A stretch of 6,264 nucleotides of DNA, from contig CAVWBO010000001.1 of the NCBI GenBank assembly GCA_963753185.1, positions 1-6,264 on the forward strand, in the 5' to 3' direction. The notes beneath the pieces were generated by a model. That model did not search any database. It saw nothing but the letters and a program-made list of their open reading frames with translations, and was not told the DNA's origin. Origin of the DNA: SZUA-442 sp963753185. GTDB taxonomy: Bacteria > Actinomycetota > Acidimicrobiia > Spongiisociales > UBA5794. Position numbers and translations under genes: made by a program. This document shows, piece by piece, positions 1-5,116 of the stretch (positions within the stretch are counted from its first letter, which is position 1; each line of letters opens with the position of its first letter).

Positions 1-194
1 CTACATCGCAGCAGGTCACGGGGGTGCTACCTACGGGTGCACCCTCTTTGCGTTCCAGGATTCCATCGGATTTCCATCCGAAGGCGTCAAACGACCTCAT
101 CTTTGGGAGGTGCACGACCTCACCGAACGCAGGCTCTGGCACCTCGCTCTCGGGATGGGGCAGACCGGCCGCTAAGGCCGGATAGGTCGGAGCC
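1..194. other. Region without a recognised gene, 3' of the integrase relic
   Basis: I see no convincing coding region or RNA gene here. The short plus-strand open frame across it has no family resemblance, and the minus frame ending at base 1 is closed by a stop about 30 bp upstream. Small structures are present: a 10-bp perfect palindrome GGGTGCACCC at 35-44, an imperfect tandem repeat of TTCCATC around 60-82, and a 6-bp GC hairpin at 165-181. No tRNA-like T-loop or acceptor stem was found that could serve as an attachment site for the neighbouring integrase. Confidence 0.5.
165..181 (-). terminator. Possible hairpin terminator behind the integrase relic
   Basis: CCGGCC (165-170) and GGCCGG (176-181) form a perfect 6-bp stem around a 5-nt loop. 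It lies 14 nt downstream of the restored stop codon of the integrase relic on the minus strand. There is no T-tract after it, so its function as an intrinsic terminator is only a suggestion from position. Confidence 0.3.
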
Positions 195-553
195 TCAGTC
201 TGCGCCTACGGCATCGGCAAAGCGCTCAGCCGCCGCCCGACCATCGGCTGGGAGTACATGCCCGTACTGATCCAGGTGAACGCCACTGAGACGTGCCCGA
301 GGCGGTCGCTGATCACCCGGGGCGGGACGCCTACGGCGCTAAGGACAGCGACGCGTGTGTGGCGCAGGTCGTGAAGGCGGATGACAGGCACGGGGGCCGC
401 AGCGACGAGGCGCCTGAACCTCTTCGAGATGAAGTCTGGGTCAAGCCCCAGCCACCCCCAGCCGAGGTTGTCCCAAGCCGTGCCAACGACCCTGGCATAC
501 CCTACGTGGCCCATGCTCAGCAAAGCGTCTGGGGCGATCGTCCTGAGCCGCAC
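195..553 (-). pseudogene. Decayed tyrosine recombinase (phage-type integrase), C-terminal catalytic part
   Basis: This is the C-terminal catalytic end of a phage-type tyrosine recombinase, the family that cuts and rejoins DNA through a tyrosine nucleophile. The frame read from 553 gives DPDFISKRFRRLV, then RLHDLRHT (the HxxR catalytic box, about residues 61-64) and SDRLGH (second catalytic His, about residue 87), followed by SVAFT. After SVAFT the open frame turns into nonsense and stops at 206. Moving one base at about 275 restores LDQYGHVLPADGRAAAERF, with the catalytic tyrosine, and runs to a TGA at 195-197. One C has therefore been lost from an original ACC-CTG. The N-terminal domain and the first catalytic Arg are missing. 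Upstream, GTAWDNLGWGW resembles the usual G-AW--GLVF strand with a few following residues deleted, and a neighbouring frame (about 490-590) carries a possible LGEHRAAQ helix. Only the family call and the 275 frameshift are firm. Confidence 0.88.
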
Positions 554-776
554 GGTGCTCGCCGAGAGCTAGTTGTCGACCGGGAGGTGAGGGGTGCGCA
601 CGGTCTGTGGCGAGAACGCAGGAACGTTCCAAGGTTCGCCGGGTGACGATCGGCCCTGACCCGACTCACCCGGTCGGCGCGATGCTGCGCAGGCAACTCA
701 CAGCGGGCTCTCGCGGTCCGTCGCAGAGCGAAACCCCTGGTCAGACTCTGGTAGCACAGCGCTCATCGGGCGCCGC
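554..776. other. Gap between lipoprotein and integrase relic
   Basis: No gene can be supported here. The first 40 bases or so next to 553 may be eroded integrase sequence in another frame (LALGEHRAAQ-like). The rest shows a 10-bp perfect palindrome, GGAACGTTCC, at 621-630, and nothing else I can interpret. Confidence 0.4.
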
Positions 777-1778
777 TCACGTGGCGTTGGCCTCCCACCA
801 TTCCCACCACTGGGTCTGGCTATAGAGTTCCTCGCCGGTGATCCGGGTGAGGATGTCATCGAGCATGCCGGTGGTGGAGGGGACCCGGGAATTGCCGGGT
901 GAGCACTGGATGGCCTTGTTGGCCCCGCTGGCAAGGGCCGGGGCACACTCCCAGGCCCCGATCAAATGGGGGACTAGGGGCACGAGGGCGTTCAGCGAGG
1001 CGTCGTCGCCGCGTCCGGCCAGGTCGTTGGTCCAGCTGTCGAGGCGCATGATGGACTTGGTGGGGTCGTCACTCCGGGTCAGGGCGTAGGCAAGGACGTC
1101 GACCAACTCGTCAGACACGCTCACCTGGCTGGTTCCGACCGAGGCGAAGTCCCAGGCGAAGTGCCCCAGGTCGCCGAAGAGTTCGCCGAATGGTTCGGCA
1201 AACAGCGGCGTCTCCCATGTGCCCGGCGGGAGTGTCTCATCGCGATCGTCGCAGTCGTCGGCGTCGGAGGTGGACGAGTCGAAGACGATGGCGGGCGGCG
1301 GCTCGGCGGTGTCTTCGGCCTGCCATGTCCCCACCGTCGTCACGTCGAGGATCATCGACGAGACCCCAGTGAACGTCCAGCCGGGATAGCAGGTCAGGGA
1401 CACGCCGGCCCCCATCTCATAGTTAGCCGAGATCCGATTAGCCGAGAGGGCGGCCGAGAATGTGGCGTCGCAGCCTTGGTCGACGAGATCCGCGCCCAGG
1501 AGAGCGAACGATGCGGCAACCTGCGTCTCGATCGCGTCGATGGGGATGATCGCCGGGGGTTCTACGCCGGACCCATCCAGCTTCACGCACACGGTCTCGA
1601 TGACCTGGCCGCCAGCTTGGGGGACCACCAACGCGACCGCCGGCCGCGTCGGCGCCGGTACGTCGTCCCACGGCCCGGCGGCGGCCTCGTCGGCCGTCGG
1701 GCCGCTGGTCCCGCTGGAGCAGCTCACGAGCATCGAACCGGCCACGACCACAACTACGGAAATCCAGCGCAAGGCCAC
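777..1778 (-). CDS. Predicted lipoprotein of unknown family (333 aa)
   Basis: I do not recognise the family. The start chosen is GTG at 1778 because a perfect GGAGGTG lies 5 nt upstream. It gives a compact lipoprotein signal: MALRW, a hydrophobic run of Val residues, and the lipobox LVSC with the lipidated Cys at residue 20. The mature protein should be anchored on the outer face of the membrane. After a Ser/Thr/Gly/Ala-rich linker (about 21-45) come six further cysteines (64, 103, 130, 176, 278, 292), enough for up to three disulfides. The acidic stretch SDADDCDDRDE lies at about 171-181. The C-terminus is alpha-helical in character and ends ILTRITGEELYSQTQWWEWWEAN, of which the WWEWWE cluster (324-329) is most distinctive; such Trp-rich ends occur after HEAT-like helices, but I cannot confirm that here. 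The frame stays open upstream to beyond 2300, and ATG 1793 or 1880 or GTG 1955 are alternative starts. It is separated by 688 bp from the protease gene and probably has its own promoter. Confidence 0.82.
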   Translation of the reverse strand: MALRWISVVVVVAGSMLVSCSSGTSGPTADEAAAGPWDDVPAPTRPAVALVVPQAGGQVIETVCVKLDGSGVEPPAIIPIDAIETQVAASFALLGADLVDQGCDATFSAALSANRISANYEMGAGVSLTCYPGWTFTGVSSMILDVTTVGTWQAEDTAEPPPAIVFDSSTSDADDCDDRDETLPPGTWETPLFAEPFGELFGDLGHFAWDFASVGTSQVSVSDELVDVLAYALTRSDDPTKSIMRLDSWTNDLAGRGDDASLNALVPLVPHLIGAWECAPALASGANKAIQCSPGNSRVPSTTGMLDDILTRITGEELYSQTQWWEWWEANAT

Positions 1779-1783
1779 AACAC

Positions 1784-1790
1784 CACCTCC
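1784..1790 (-). promoter_or_regulatory. Strong ribosome binding site that sets the lipoprotein start
   Basis: The minus strand reads GGAGGTG, fully complementary to the 16S rRNA anti-Shine-Dalgarno end, followed by a 5-nt spacer and GTG at 1778. It favours this start over ATG 1793, which overlaps the site, and over ATG 1880, which has no visible Shine-Dalgarno sequence. Confidence 0.75.
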
Positions 1791-1823
1791 CATGACTCCC
1801 GATACAGCGTTCCGCACCCTCTT

Positions 1824-1853
1824 GTCCGCGTCCGCGTCCGTGTCCGCGTCCGC
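1824..1853 (-). repeat. Five-copy hexamer tandem repeat (GCGGAC)
   Basis: Five consecutive 6-bp units read GCGGAC on the minus strand, one of them ACGGAC. They lie between the conserved leader block and the lipoprotein ribosome binding site. If translation began upstream of it, the tract would encode an Ala-Asp/Thr-Asp run; with the GTG 1778 start it is untranslated leader. Hexamer tracts of this kind are prone to slippage without changing frame. Confidence 0.8.
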
Positions 1854-1889
1854 ACGGCGTGGCTCGTGGCGCGGCTTCATTGCAGAGCG

Positions 1890-2013
1890 GCCACGACATC
1901 GCACGACTCGGCGGAACCGACTACCGATCTGCCGGGTCTCGTGGACCTCGCTCACACCGAAGTCACCCATGCAGCCAGCGTCTGCGGCGGGCGGCCCCAG
2001 GGCCAGGGCACAT
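1890..2013 (-). promoter_or_regulatory. Conserved leader block, copy 1 (upstream of the lipoprotein)
   Basis: On the minus strand this block contains, in order, ATGTGCCCTGGCCC, GCATGG, TGAGCGAGGTCCAC and GTCGTGGC. The same islands occur in the same order at 4920-5045, with gaps of 27/28, 12/12 and 43/44 nt. The two blocks differ between the islands, so this is old homology and not a recent duplication. The block ends 112 nt before the lipoprotein start at 1778. It contains a GTG at 1955, preceded at 7 nt by GGGTGA, that opens an MSEVH reading in frame with the lipoprotein. I cannot identify a -10/-35 pair. It may be a regulatory leader or a leader peptide. Confidence 0.55.
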
Positions 2014-2466
2014 CGACCCGATTGACCGACAAGGGACGCAGGAGAGATCGAAGCAAGCGTCGACCGCAGCCCCCCTCGAGGCCACTCGCCTCGCTGGGGT
2101 GTTCTTCCTCCTGGCCATTCCTGCGGGCTACCTCGCACGCGACCTCTTCCAGATATCCCCCCATCGCCGCCAGCATGGAACGTCGCTCGCTCGCCCCGCT
2201 TCGTAGCCACGGACCACGACGCGCACTGAGTGGTAGCGCATCGGCCTCGGCGGCAGGGGGCCACCCCACGACGGGCTCGGTTCACGCAGATGCCGCCACC
2301 CCGCCCCACGAGCAGGGACGCTCCTGACGGGGGGCGATAACAAGTACAGCCTTCATCTACTGACCCGGCAATCAGTCCTCGAAGGGACAGCTATGCCCGC
2401 GACGGGACGACGGAGAACACGGGGCGCTCCATCGGCGCTCCCGCCGGTGACAGAGATGTGCGGAAC
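2014..2466. other. Long intergenic stretch with no supported gene
   Basis: Open frames run through this stretch on both strands, as expected from the base composition, but none resembles a known protein or has a good ribosome binding site. The plus frame at 2099-2206 gives a short hydrophobic peptide (VFFLLAIPAGYLARDLF) whose status is unclear. Two GC hairpins are visible: CGAGGC/GCCTCG at 2077-2093, and CGGCG/CGCCG at 2433-2446, the latter just past the protease stop codon. Confidence 0.5.
2433..2446 (-). terminator. Possible terminator hairpin after the protease gene
   Basis: A 5-bp all-GC stem (CGGCG/CGCCG) with a 4-nt loop lies 20 nt downstream of the protease stop on the minus strand. 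No T-run follows. It is a candidate end for the three-gene cluster by position only. Confidence 0.3.
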
Positions 2467-3390
2467 TCAGCAGACGTCGAGCGCCGAGCACACCCGATCG
2501 ATCGGGATGGCGAAGGCCAAGCCCTCGACCTCGAGGGCCACCCGCTTCAGGGTGACGACCCCGATGACCTCTCCGCTGGAGTCGAGCACGGGCCCACCGC
2601 TGTTCCCGGGGTTCACCTGCGCACTGATCTGCAGGTAGTCATCGCCTTCGATCAGGCGCGAGACCGCCGAGACCACGCCGATGGTGACCGTTCCCTCGAG
2701 TCCGTCGCCGGCACCGCTGACCAGAACCGGGTCACCGATCTGCGCAGGCGTGGAGGCGGGTTCGAGCGCCGGTAGGTCGGCCGCCACCTCGAGCAGGGCG
2801 AGATCGTCCTCCGGACTGACCTCCACGACCGTTGCCTGGTATTCGCGTGTCCCCCGCACCAGGAGCACATCGGTCGCGCCGGTCCGCCAGCGTCGCTCGA
2901 CGACATGGAAGTTCGTCACGACGAGCGAGCGTCGTTCCACTTTGCCCAGCACGAAACCGGTCCCGACCGACACGACTTCCTCGCTGGCCTGCGACGCGAC
3001 CATGAAGATCGACGGGCCGGTCGCCTCGGCCACCTCGGTGGGGTCGAACGAGGCGCCGACTTCGGCCTCGAGCGCACCGAGCCGCTCGTCGAGCGCACCC
3101 TGGGTCTGTGCCGAGTCCGCGACGTCGTTCCGTAGCCCTGCGACGTCGTCATCGACGCGGCTGACAGCCCGCCACAACCCGCCCGTCACCACTGCCAGGG
3201 CAACGACTCCCAGCGCCAGGAGCACAGCGACGGGCACCCACGTGGGCCGAACCCGGTCACGCCGACCCTGGCTCGGCGGATCTGCCGGGTTGCCTGGTAG
3301 TCGTGGCGACGGGGCCGGTCCGTAGGACGGGCCCATCGGTGCACCGGTCCCCACGTCACTGCGGGTTGCCGTCTCATCATCGAGCGTCAT
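2467..3390 (-). CDS. Membrane-anchored trypsin-like serine protease (HtrA/S1C type, no PDZ)
   Basis: The start is ATG 3390, with GAAAGG 7 nt upstream; earlier in-frame starts lack one. The 307-aa product has a Pro/Gly-rich N-terminus (about 15-49), one TM helix (51-73, WVPVAVLLALGVVALAVV), and a short coiled coil (about 77-111). A chymotrypsin-fold protease domain covers about 117-307. The triad is visible: His162 in TNFHVVE, Asp196 in PEDDLALLEV, and Ser264 in NPGNSGGPVLD. The TM topology puts the protease outside the membrane, as in HtrA/DegP relatives that degrade or process envelope proteins. Unlike classical HtrA proteins it has no PDZ domain; the chain ends right after the last barrel strand at VCSALDVC, where Cys301 and Cys307 could form a disulfide. 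All catalytic residues are present, so it should be active. It is the last gene of the cluster, 91 nt after its neighbour. Substrates are unknown; the two preceding coiled-coil proteins are obvious candidates for partners. Confidence 0.93.
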   Translation of the reverse strand: MTLDDETATRSDVGTGAPMGPSYGPAPSPRLPGNPADPPSQGRRDRVRPTWVPVAVLLALGVVALAVVTGGLWRAVSRVDDDVAGLRNDVADSAQTQGALDERLGALEAEVGASFDPTEVAEATGPSIFMVASQASEEVVSVGTGFVLGKVERRSLVVTNFHVVERRWRTGATDVLLVRGTREYQATVVEVSPEDDLALLEVAADLPALEPASTPAQIGDPVLVSGAGDGLEGTVTIGVVSAVSRLIEGDDYLQISAQVNPGNSGGPVLDSSGEVIGVVTLKRVALEVEGLAFAIPIDRVCSALDVC

Positions 3391-3397
3391 GGGCGAA

Positions 3398-3403
3398 CCT
3401 TTC
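3398..3403 (-). promoter_or_regulatory. Ribosome binding site of the protease gene
   Basis: The minus strand reads GAAAGG, with a 7-nt spacer to ATG 3390. This decides the start against the upstream in-frame codons of the open frame that begins at 3471. Confidence 0.6.
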
Positions 3404-3413
3404 AGTTCCGCCC

Positions 3414-3437
3414 CGCCGTGTCGCGACGGACACGGCG
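3414..3437 (-). promoter_or_regulatory. Nine-bp stem-loop just upstream of the protease gene
   Basis: CGCCGTGTC (3414-3422) and GACACGGCG (3429-3437) make a perfect 9-bp stem around a 6-nt loop. It lies in the 91-nt gap between the DUF2510-like gene and the protease, ending 10 nt before the protease ribosome binding site. There is no T-tract. It may be an attenuator, an RNA-processing or stabilising structure, or a protein-binding dyad; the sequence does not decide between these. Confidence 0.55.
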
Positions 3438-3481
3438 CGAGGGACATCGGCGTCAGGGGGCGGTCAATCACCCCCCTCCGC

Positions 3482-4321
3482 TCACGACGAACCGTCCGGG
3501 ATCGACTCCCGATCGATCATCAGGATCCTGAGCTCGCCCAGCAACGTCCGGTTGCGCTCGAGCTCCGCGTTGAGCGCGTCGATCGCCGCGTTGAGTTCGT
3601 CCAACGTGGCCTGGCTGGGGGCCGCGGCGAACCGTTGCACCGCTTGGAGCACTGCGTCGGTATTCGCGACAACGTTTGCGCTGCAGGCGCACGTTTCGTC
3701 GGTGAGGACGAGGATCGCTTGGGCATCGGTCAGGAGGGCTGTGACTGCTTCCGTGGCGGTGCTCAACGACGACTCCGCAGCGACCAGGTCGCCTTCTGCG
3801 TCGGTCAGCGCGACCTCGAGGGTAGTGACCTCGTCTCTCAGATCGGCTCGGGCCTCCTCGTCGGGCCCACCGGCCACGAAGCCGACCACCGCCAGCACCA
3901 GCCCGACCACGAAGACGGCGATCGAGATGTACAACACCGCCGGAACATGGCGGCCACGAGACGGGTTCGCATCGGCCGCGTCGTAGCCCATTCCCCCTGC
4001 CGGAACCGGCGGAGGCGGAACCTGAGGGGACGGGGGTGGTTGTGCGGCCGGCGGGGGTGGTTGTGCGGCCGGCGGGGGTGGTTGTGCGGCCGGCGGGGGT
4101 GGTTGTGCGGCTGGCGGGGGTGGTTGTGCGGCTGGCGGGGGTGGTTGTGCGGCTGGCGGGGGTGGTTGTGCGGCTGGCGGGGGTGGTTGCGCGGCCGGCG
4201 GGGGTGGTTGCGCGGCCGGCGGGGGCGTTGGAGATGGAGTCGGGGCTGACTCGGGCGGATACCACTTCCCATCGCTCGCCTGCCACCAGCCCGGACCCTG
4301 GGACTGCTCGAAGCCAGTCAT
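3482..4321 (-). CDS. DUF2510-like, Pro-rich, single-pass membrane protein with outer coiled coil (279 aa)
   Basis: The start is ATG 4321, with a perfect GGAGGAG 5 nt upstream that lies inside the end of the preceding gene, so the two are probably translationally coupled. Residues 9-24 read GPGWWQASDGKWYPPE, an aromatic motif resembling the DUF2510 N-terminal module. Residues about 32-105 are Pro-rich and include nine copies of a PPPPAAQ-type heptad. A TM helix spans about 127-152 (YISIAVFVVGLVLAVVGFVAGG). After it come Glu/Asp/Leu-rich helices (155-205 and 236-268) predicted to form a coiled coil, separated by a CAC pair (Cys211, Cys213) in a short loop. The topology is most likely N-terminus inside and coiled coil outside. 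The Pro-rich tail may bind a cytoplasmic partner. It resembles its upstream neighbour in plan (TM, then coiled coil, then Ala-rich helices) and may be a distant paralogue. The molecular role is unknown. Confidence 0.9.
   Translation of the reverse strand: MTGFEQSQGPGWWQASDGKWYPPESAPTPSPTPPPAAQPPPPAAQPPPPAAQPPPPAAQPPPPAAQPPPPAAQPPPPAAQPPPPAAQPPPPAAQPPPSPQVPPPPVPAGGMGYDAADANPSRGRHVPAVLYISIAVFVVGLVLAVVGFVAGGPDEEARADLRDEVTTLEVALTDAEGDLVAAESSLSTATEAVTALLTDAQAILVLTDETCACSANVVANTDAVLQAVQRFAAAPSQATLDELNAAIDALNAELERNRTLLGELRILMIDRESIPDGSS
4038..4226 (-). repeat. Nine-unit 21-bp tandem repeat coding for PPPPAAQ
   Basis: Nine 21-bp units, in frame, encode the Pro-Pro-Pro-Pro-Ala-Ala-Gln heptads of the gene around it. 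On the plus strand the units start at 4038 and every 21 bases to 4206. They fall into three variant blocks: units 1-3 with TGTGCGGCC, units 4-7 with TGTGCGGCT, and units 8-9 with TGCGCGGCC. The blocks suggest growth by slippage or unequal exchange of neighbouring units. Copy number may vary between strains without breaking the frame. Confidence 0.95.
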
Positions 4322-4323
4322 GG

Positions 4324-4881
4324 CTACTCCTCCGTTCCTGCCACGGCTTGCGCCGCTGCGAGCGCTGCTTTGGCCTCCGCCTGCGCCGTCAGCAGTTCAT
4401 TGAGCGCAGCCTCGGTCGCCCTGACCGCAGGGACGAACTGAGACTCGATCACTGGCGGTCGCTCGGCCGGGTCCAATGGCGAGATGGCGGTGTTGTAGAC
4501 AGCGACGGCGGCCTGCTGAGCATCGACGAAGACCTCGACCGCGGCCTCAAGATTGATCAGCGCGGTGTCGAGGTCCAGGGCGGCAGCTACGAGCTCGTCC
4601 TCGTTCGTCTGTGTAAGGAGGACCTGATCCTCGACGTCGACGAGTTCGGACTCGAGCGTTGCCACCTCGCTCTCGAGCCGGTCGACCTCCGAGTCTCCCG
4701 CCGCGAGCTTGTACACACCTACGGCAGCCAGGGCGACACCGAGCACGATCAGGACTACGCACATCACCTTCAGTGAGGTCGATGTGCTCCCAGTGGCTCC
4801 GACATCGACGGGCGCAGGATCGGTTGACGCTTCTCGAGCTGCGCCTGCCGGTGGATGCGTCTGCGGCAAAGAATCGTTCAT
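4324..4881 (-). CDS. Single-pass membrane protein with outer coiled coil (185 aa)
   Basis: The family is not recognised. The chosen start, ATG 4881, has GAGGAG 6 nt upstream. Residues 1-36 are polar and rich in Pro, Ala, Ser and Thr. One TM helix lies at about 38-60 (VMCVVLIVLGVALAAVGVYKLA). It is followed by a clear heptad coiled coil (63-88, DRLESEVATLESELVDVEDQ) and then Ala-rich helices (about 95-182), broken by a Pro-containing loop (LDPAERPPVIESQF, 136-149). With no signal-peptidase site and a hydrophilic N-terminus, the likely topology is inside-N, with the coiled coil outside. Its stop codon is 2 nt before the next gene and contains that gene's ribosome binding site, so the pair is an operon. 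An in-frame upstream ATG at 4986, preceded by GGAAGG at 7 nt, would add 35 residues beginning MSEVH; this cannot be excluded. It is probably the first gene of the cluster. Confidence 0.88.
   Translation of the reverse strand: MNDSLPQTHPPAGAAREASTDPAPVDVGATGSTSTSLKVMCVVLIVLGVALAAVGVYKLAAGDSEVDRLESEVATLESELVDVEDQVLLTQTNEDELVAAALDLDTALINLEAAVEVFVDAQQAAVAVYNTAISPLDPAERPPVIESQFVPAVRATEAALNELLTAQAEAKAALAAAQAVAGTEE
4327..4333 (-). promoter_or_regulatory. Ribosome binding site overlapping the previous gene's stop
   Basis: GGAGGAG on the minus strand is also the last codons (Glu-Glu) of the 185-aa gene. A 5-nt spacer including that gene's TAG leads to ATG 4321. This arrangement is typical of translational coupling, with ribosomes finishing one gene and restarting on the next. 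Confidence 0.75.
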
Positions 4882-4887
4882 TGCGCA

Positions 4888-4893
4888 CTCCTC
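4888..4893 (-). promoter_or_regulatory. Ribosome binding site of the 185-aa coiled-coil gene
   Basis: GAGGAG on the minus strand, 6 nt before ATG 4881. A perfect 10-bp palindrome, GACCGCGGTC (4899-4908), lies a few bases further upstream and could be an operator, though one such palindrome can arise by chance in GC-rich DNA. Confidence 0.65.
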
Positions 4894-4919
4894 ACTCAGA
4901 CCGCGGTCCCGAGCGGACA

Positions 4920-5045
4920 GCCACGACCGGGCAGGGGTTCGGGAGAAGCATTCGCCCAGCCGCTGGCTCCGGTGGACCTCGCTCATCGTGCAGCCTTCCA
5001 TGCGCTCAGTCTCAGCTCCTGGCAGCCCGCTGGGCTAGGGCACAT
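4920..5045 (-). promoter_or_regulatory. Conserved leader block, copy 2 (upstream of the coiled-coil cluster)
   Basis: This is the counterpart of the block at 1890-2013: ATGTGCCCTAGCCC, GCATGG, TGAGCGAGGTCCAC and GTCGTGGC in the same order and nearly the same spacing. It ends 38 nt before the ATG at 4881. The third island carries an ATG at 4986 (MSEVH), preceded at 7 nt by GGAAGG and in frame with the downstream gene. An inverted repeat, AGCCC/GGGCT, at 5024-5036 sits just inside the first island. No recognisable -10/-35 pair is visible around it. Confidence 0.55.
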
Positions 5046-5116
5046 GGACTCTTCCGGCTGCGCGGGCGGCCATCACAGCGGACGCCTCGGCAGGCCGTGC
5101 CTCCCAGTGCGCAGCG

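Noticed and set aside
1..120. tRNA gene as an integrase attachment site
   Set aside because: No acceptor stem, T-loop or anticodon arm could be folded on either strand.
2099..2206. Plus-strand hydrophobic peptide VFFLLAIPAGYLARDLF
   Set aside because: It looks like a TM helix, but there is no ribosome binding site at the possible GTG start and no similarity I can name; the opposite strand is equally open, so chance is likely.
1779..2309. N-terminal extension of the lipoprotein frame to a 510-aa protein
   Set aside because: The extra residues are low-complexity, Arg/Gly-rich and precede a normal lipoprotein signal peptide; a perfect Shine-Dalgarno sequence supports GTG 1778. The MSEVH part is kept as a separate finding.
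1161..2327. Long plus-strand open frame of 388 codons
   Set aside because: It is antisense to the lipoprotein gene, is Arg/His/Gly-rich without any domain, and exists because high GC removes stops.
4038..4226. CRISPR-like array
   Set aside because: Units are contiguous without spacers and are in frame within a protein gene.
3389..4249. Plus-strand open frame with repeated GWLCGRR units
   Set aside because: This is the antisense reading of the 21-bp PPPPAAQ repeat; the minus-strand frame has a ribosome binding site, TM helix and coiled coil.
4899..4908. Perfect palindrome GACCGCGGTC as an operator
   Set aside because: It is well placed before a ribosome binding site, but a 10-bp GC palindrome is expected by chance in a few places in such a window; similar ones occur at 35-44 and 621-630.
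4983..5045. Short upstream peptides beginning MCPSP (copy 2) and MCPGP (copy 1)
   Set aside because: They start at the first island of both leader blocks, but a one-base indel puts the rest in different frames, and copy 1 has no ribosome binding site, so a conserved peptide is not supported.
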